From positions 124,001 to 188,000 of the forward strand of contig NZ_JAVFWO010000001.1 in NCBI RefSeq assembly GCF_031085295.1: a stretch of 64,000 nt of DNA. The letters run 5' to 3'. A program made the translations under genes and the position numbers. The DNA is from Microbacterium psychrotolerans (GTDB taxonomy: Bacteria; Actinomycetota; Actinomycetes; Actinomycetales; Microbacteriaceae). Shown piece after piece: positions 63,415 to 64,000 of this stretch. Numbering within the stretch: the stretch's first letter is position 1; the number at the start of each line of letters is the position of its first letter. The notes below the pieces were generated by a model. That model saw nothing but the letters and a program-made list of their open reading frames with translations, searched no databases and was not told where the DNA came from.

Positions 63415-63900
63415 TTATGGCCTTGCGCCGTGCTGAAAGCGATCCACAGCCCAGTCAGTTAGGTGAGGAGTCATGAGCTCGAAGGCGATACGAAGGTGCT
63501 GGAACCGCCACTCGCCGTCGACGCGTACGAACGTGTTGAGGTATTTGCCTGCCAGCCAGCCGGCTGTCACCGCGCCGGTGCTCCGGTCGATGCACGGCAT
63601 CAGCAGGTGCCAGGCGCCATCGGCGGTGTCGCCGTCACCGGCCACGTCGACTCCCAGCGGCACGTTGATGTGCATCGACCATGGATACATCGGCCCTGCC
63701 GACTCGAAGTGGGCCGCGATCTGAGCGCGCCCCTCGCATCTGACGCCGTGGGGAGAGCTCTCCCACACTGCGTCCTCGACGAACAGCTCGCCGATCGCGG
63801 CAGGGGGGAACCCGTCGTCGCAAAGCGCGGAGTATCTCGCTTGAAGCCGTGCAATGTCCCGTTCGGCGCGCAATTCGAAGAGGAGTCGCTGGTCATCCAT
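63415..63900 (-). CDS. NTF2/SnoaL-like protein (copy upstream of ABC genes)
   Basis: This 161-residue protein has ERDIARLQARYSALCDDGFPPAAIGELFVEDAVWESSPHG, YPWSMHINVPLGVDV, and GEWRFQHLRIAFELM at its C-terminus, matching its paralogue at 58053-58526 block by block. Both belong to the SnoaL_4-like subgroup associated with ring-opening or isomerising enzymes. Its ATG overlaps the end of the preceding, truncated gene. Confidence 0.82.
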   Translation of the reverse strand: MDDQRLLFELRAERDIARLQARYSALCDDGFPPAAIGELFVEDAVWESSPHGVRCEGRAQIAAHFESAGPMYPWSMHINVPLGVDVAGDGDTADGAWHLLMPCIDRSTGAVTAGWLAGKYLNTFVRVDGEWRFQHLRIAFELMTPHLTDWAVDRFQHGARP

Positions 63901-64000
63901 GGGATGCCACCGTCCCGCCGGCGAAGCTCGCGTTGAGGACGCATGCTCGGCGGATCGCGTCAGCGATGCGCGCCGCGGAGGGGATGACCGCCTGAGCGAG
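63893..64000 (-). CDS. C-terminal end of an unidentified protein (cut by window edge)
   Basis: Only 35 residues are visible: an amphipathic helix PSAARIADAIRRACVLNASF followed by AGGTVASHG and stop. The stop overlaps the SnoaL-like start, so it belongs to the same operon. The family is not recognisable from this fragment. Confidence 0.55.
   Translation of the reverse strand, partial: LAQAVIPSAARIADAIRRACVLNASFAGGTVASHG

Overview
The window is GC-rich, densely coded DNA. It reads as chromosome of a Microbacterium-like actinobacterium (family Microbacteriaceae). The grounds are very high third-position GC, F420-type oxidoreductases, MmsA/MmsB/ChvE-type and CUT1 sugar transporters with actinobacterial LacI regulators, an ECF42-type sigma factor next to a DGPF protein, and many start codons with no leader. 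The taxon is inferred from gene content, not from a marker gene. No rRNA, complete tRNA, CRISPR array or intact transposase was seen.

Layout. 1-4516: a minus-strand carbohydrate operon (LplB- and YtcP-like permeases, lipoprotein binding protein, DUF624 protein, start of a GH2 glycosidase). 4738-9718: F420/PPOX protein, phytanoyl-CoA dioxygenase-like protein divergent from an AraC regulator, CBS protein, luciferase-like F420 oxidoreductase and a small membrane pair ending in an internally duplicated DUF6766 protein. 9787-15761: a multiple-monosaccharide ABC transporter (ChvE/MmsA/MmsB type) with a class II aldolase-like gene and a LacI regulator whose likely operator (ATGTGAC-N-GTCACAT) occurs several times. 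15906-20374: small housekeeping genes (histidine phosphatase, NAD(P)H-hydrate dehydratase, SDR/MarR pair) and a DUF1990 gene with an 18-bp minisatellite. 20547-39375: GH38 alpha-mannosidase, then regulator/effector pairs (MmyB-like/MFS, XRE-cupin/GNAT, MarR/MFS), hydrolases, a large HTH-NB-ARC regulator and an ECF42/DGPF/RibD operon.

40325-45904 encodes JetA, JetB and JetC of a Wadjet/MksBEF-type SMC complex. The JetD nuclease expected next is absent, and a methyltransferase follows. 46692-52918 is a second CUT1 sugar locus with a DUF5060/DUF4038 (apiosidase-like) glycosidase and its own LacI regulator. 53767-55767 is a gene-poor scar carrying tRNA T-arm-like fragments, a U-tailed terminator and palindromic repeats; it looks like the relic of an integrated element. 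55768-64000 is one long tight minus-strand operon: two NTF2/SnoaL-like proteins, two paralogous periplasmic-binding lipoproteins translated in overlap, a ribose-type ATPase and permease, an amidase broken by a frameshift in a G-run, and an acetoacetate-decarboxylase-like protein. I cannot name its substrate, and it is the best candidate for an undescribed catabolic system here.

The CUT1 operons carry no ATPase gene, as expected where one shared MsiK-type ATPase serves several importers. Three of the sugar-binding-protein genes are followed directly by a GC-rich hairpin, which fits higher expression of the binding protein than of its neighbours. A TANNNT-like hexamer six or seven bases before the start codon recurs at about nine genes and points to frequent leaderless transcription.
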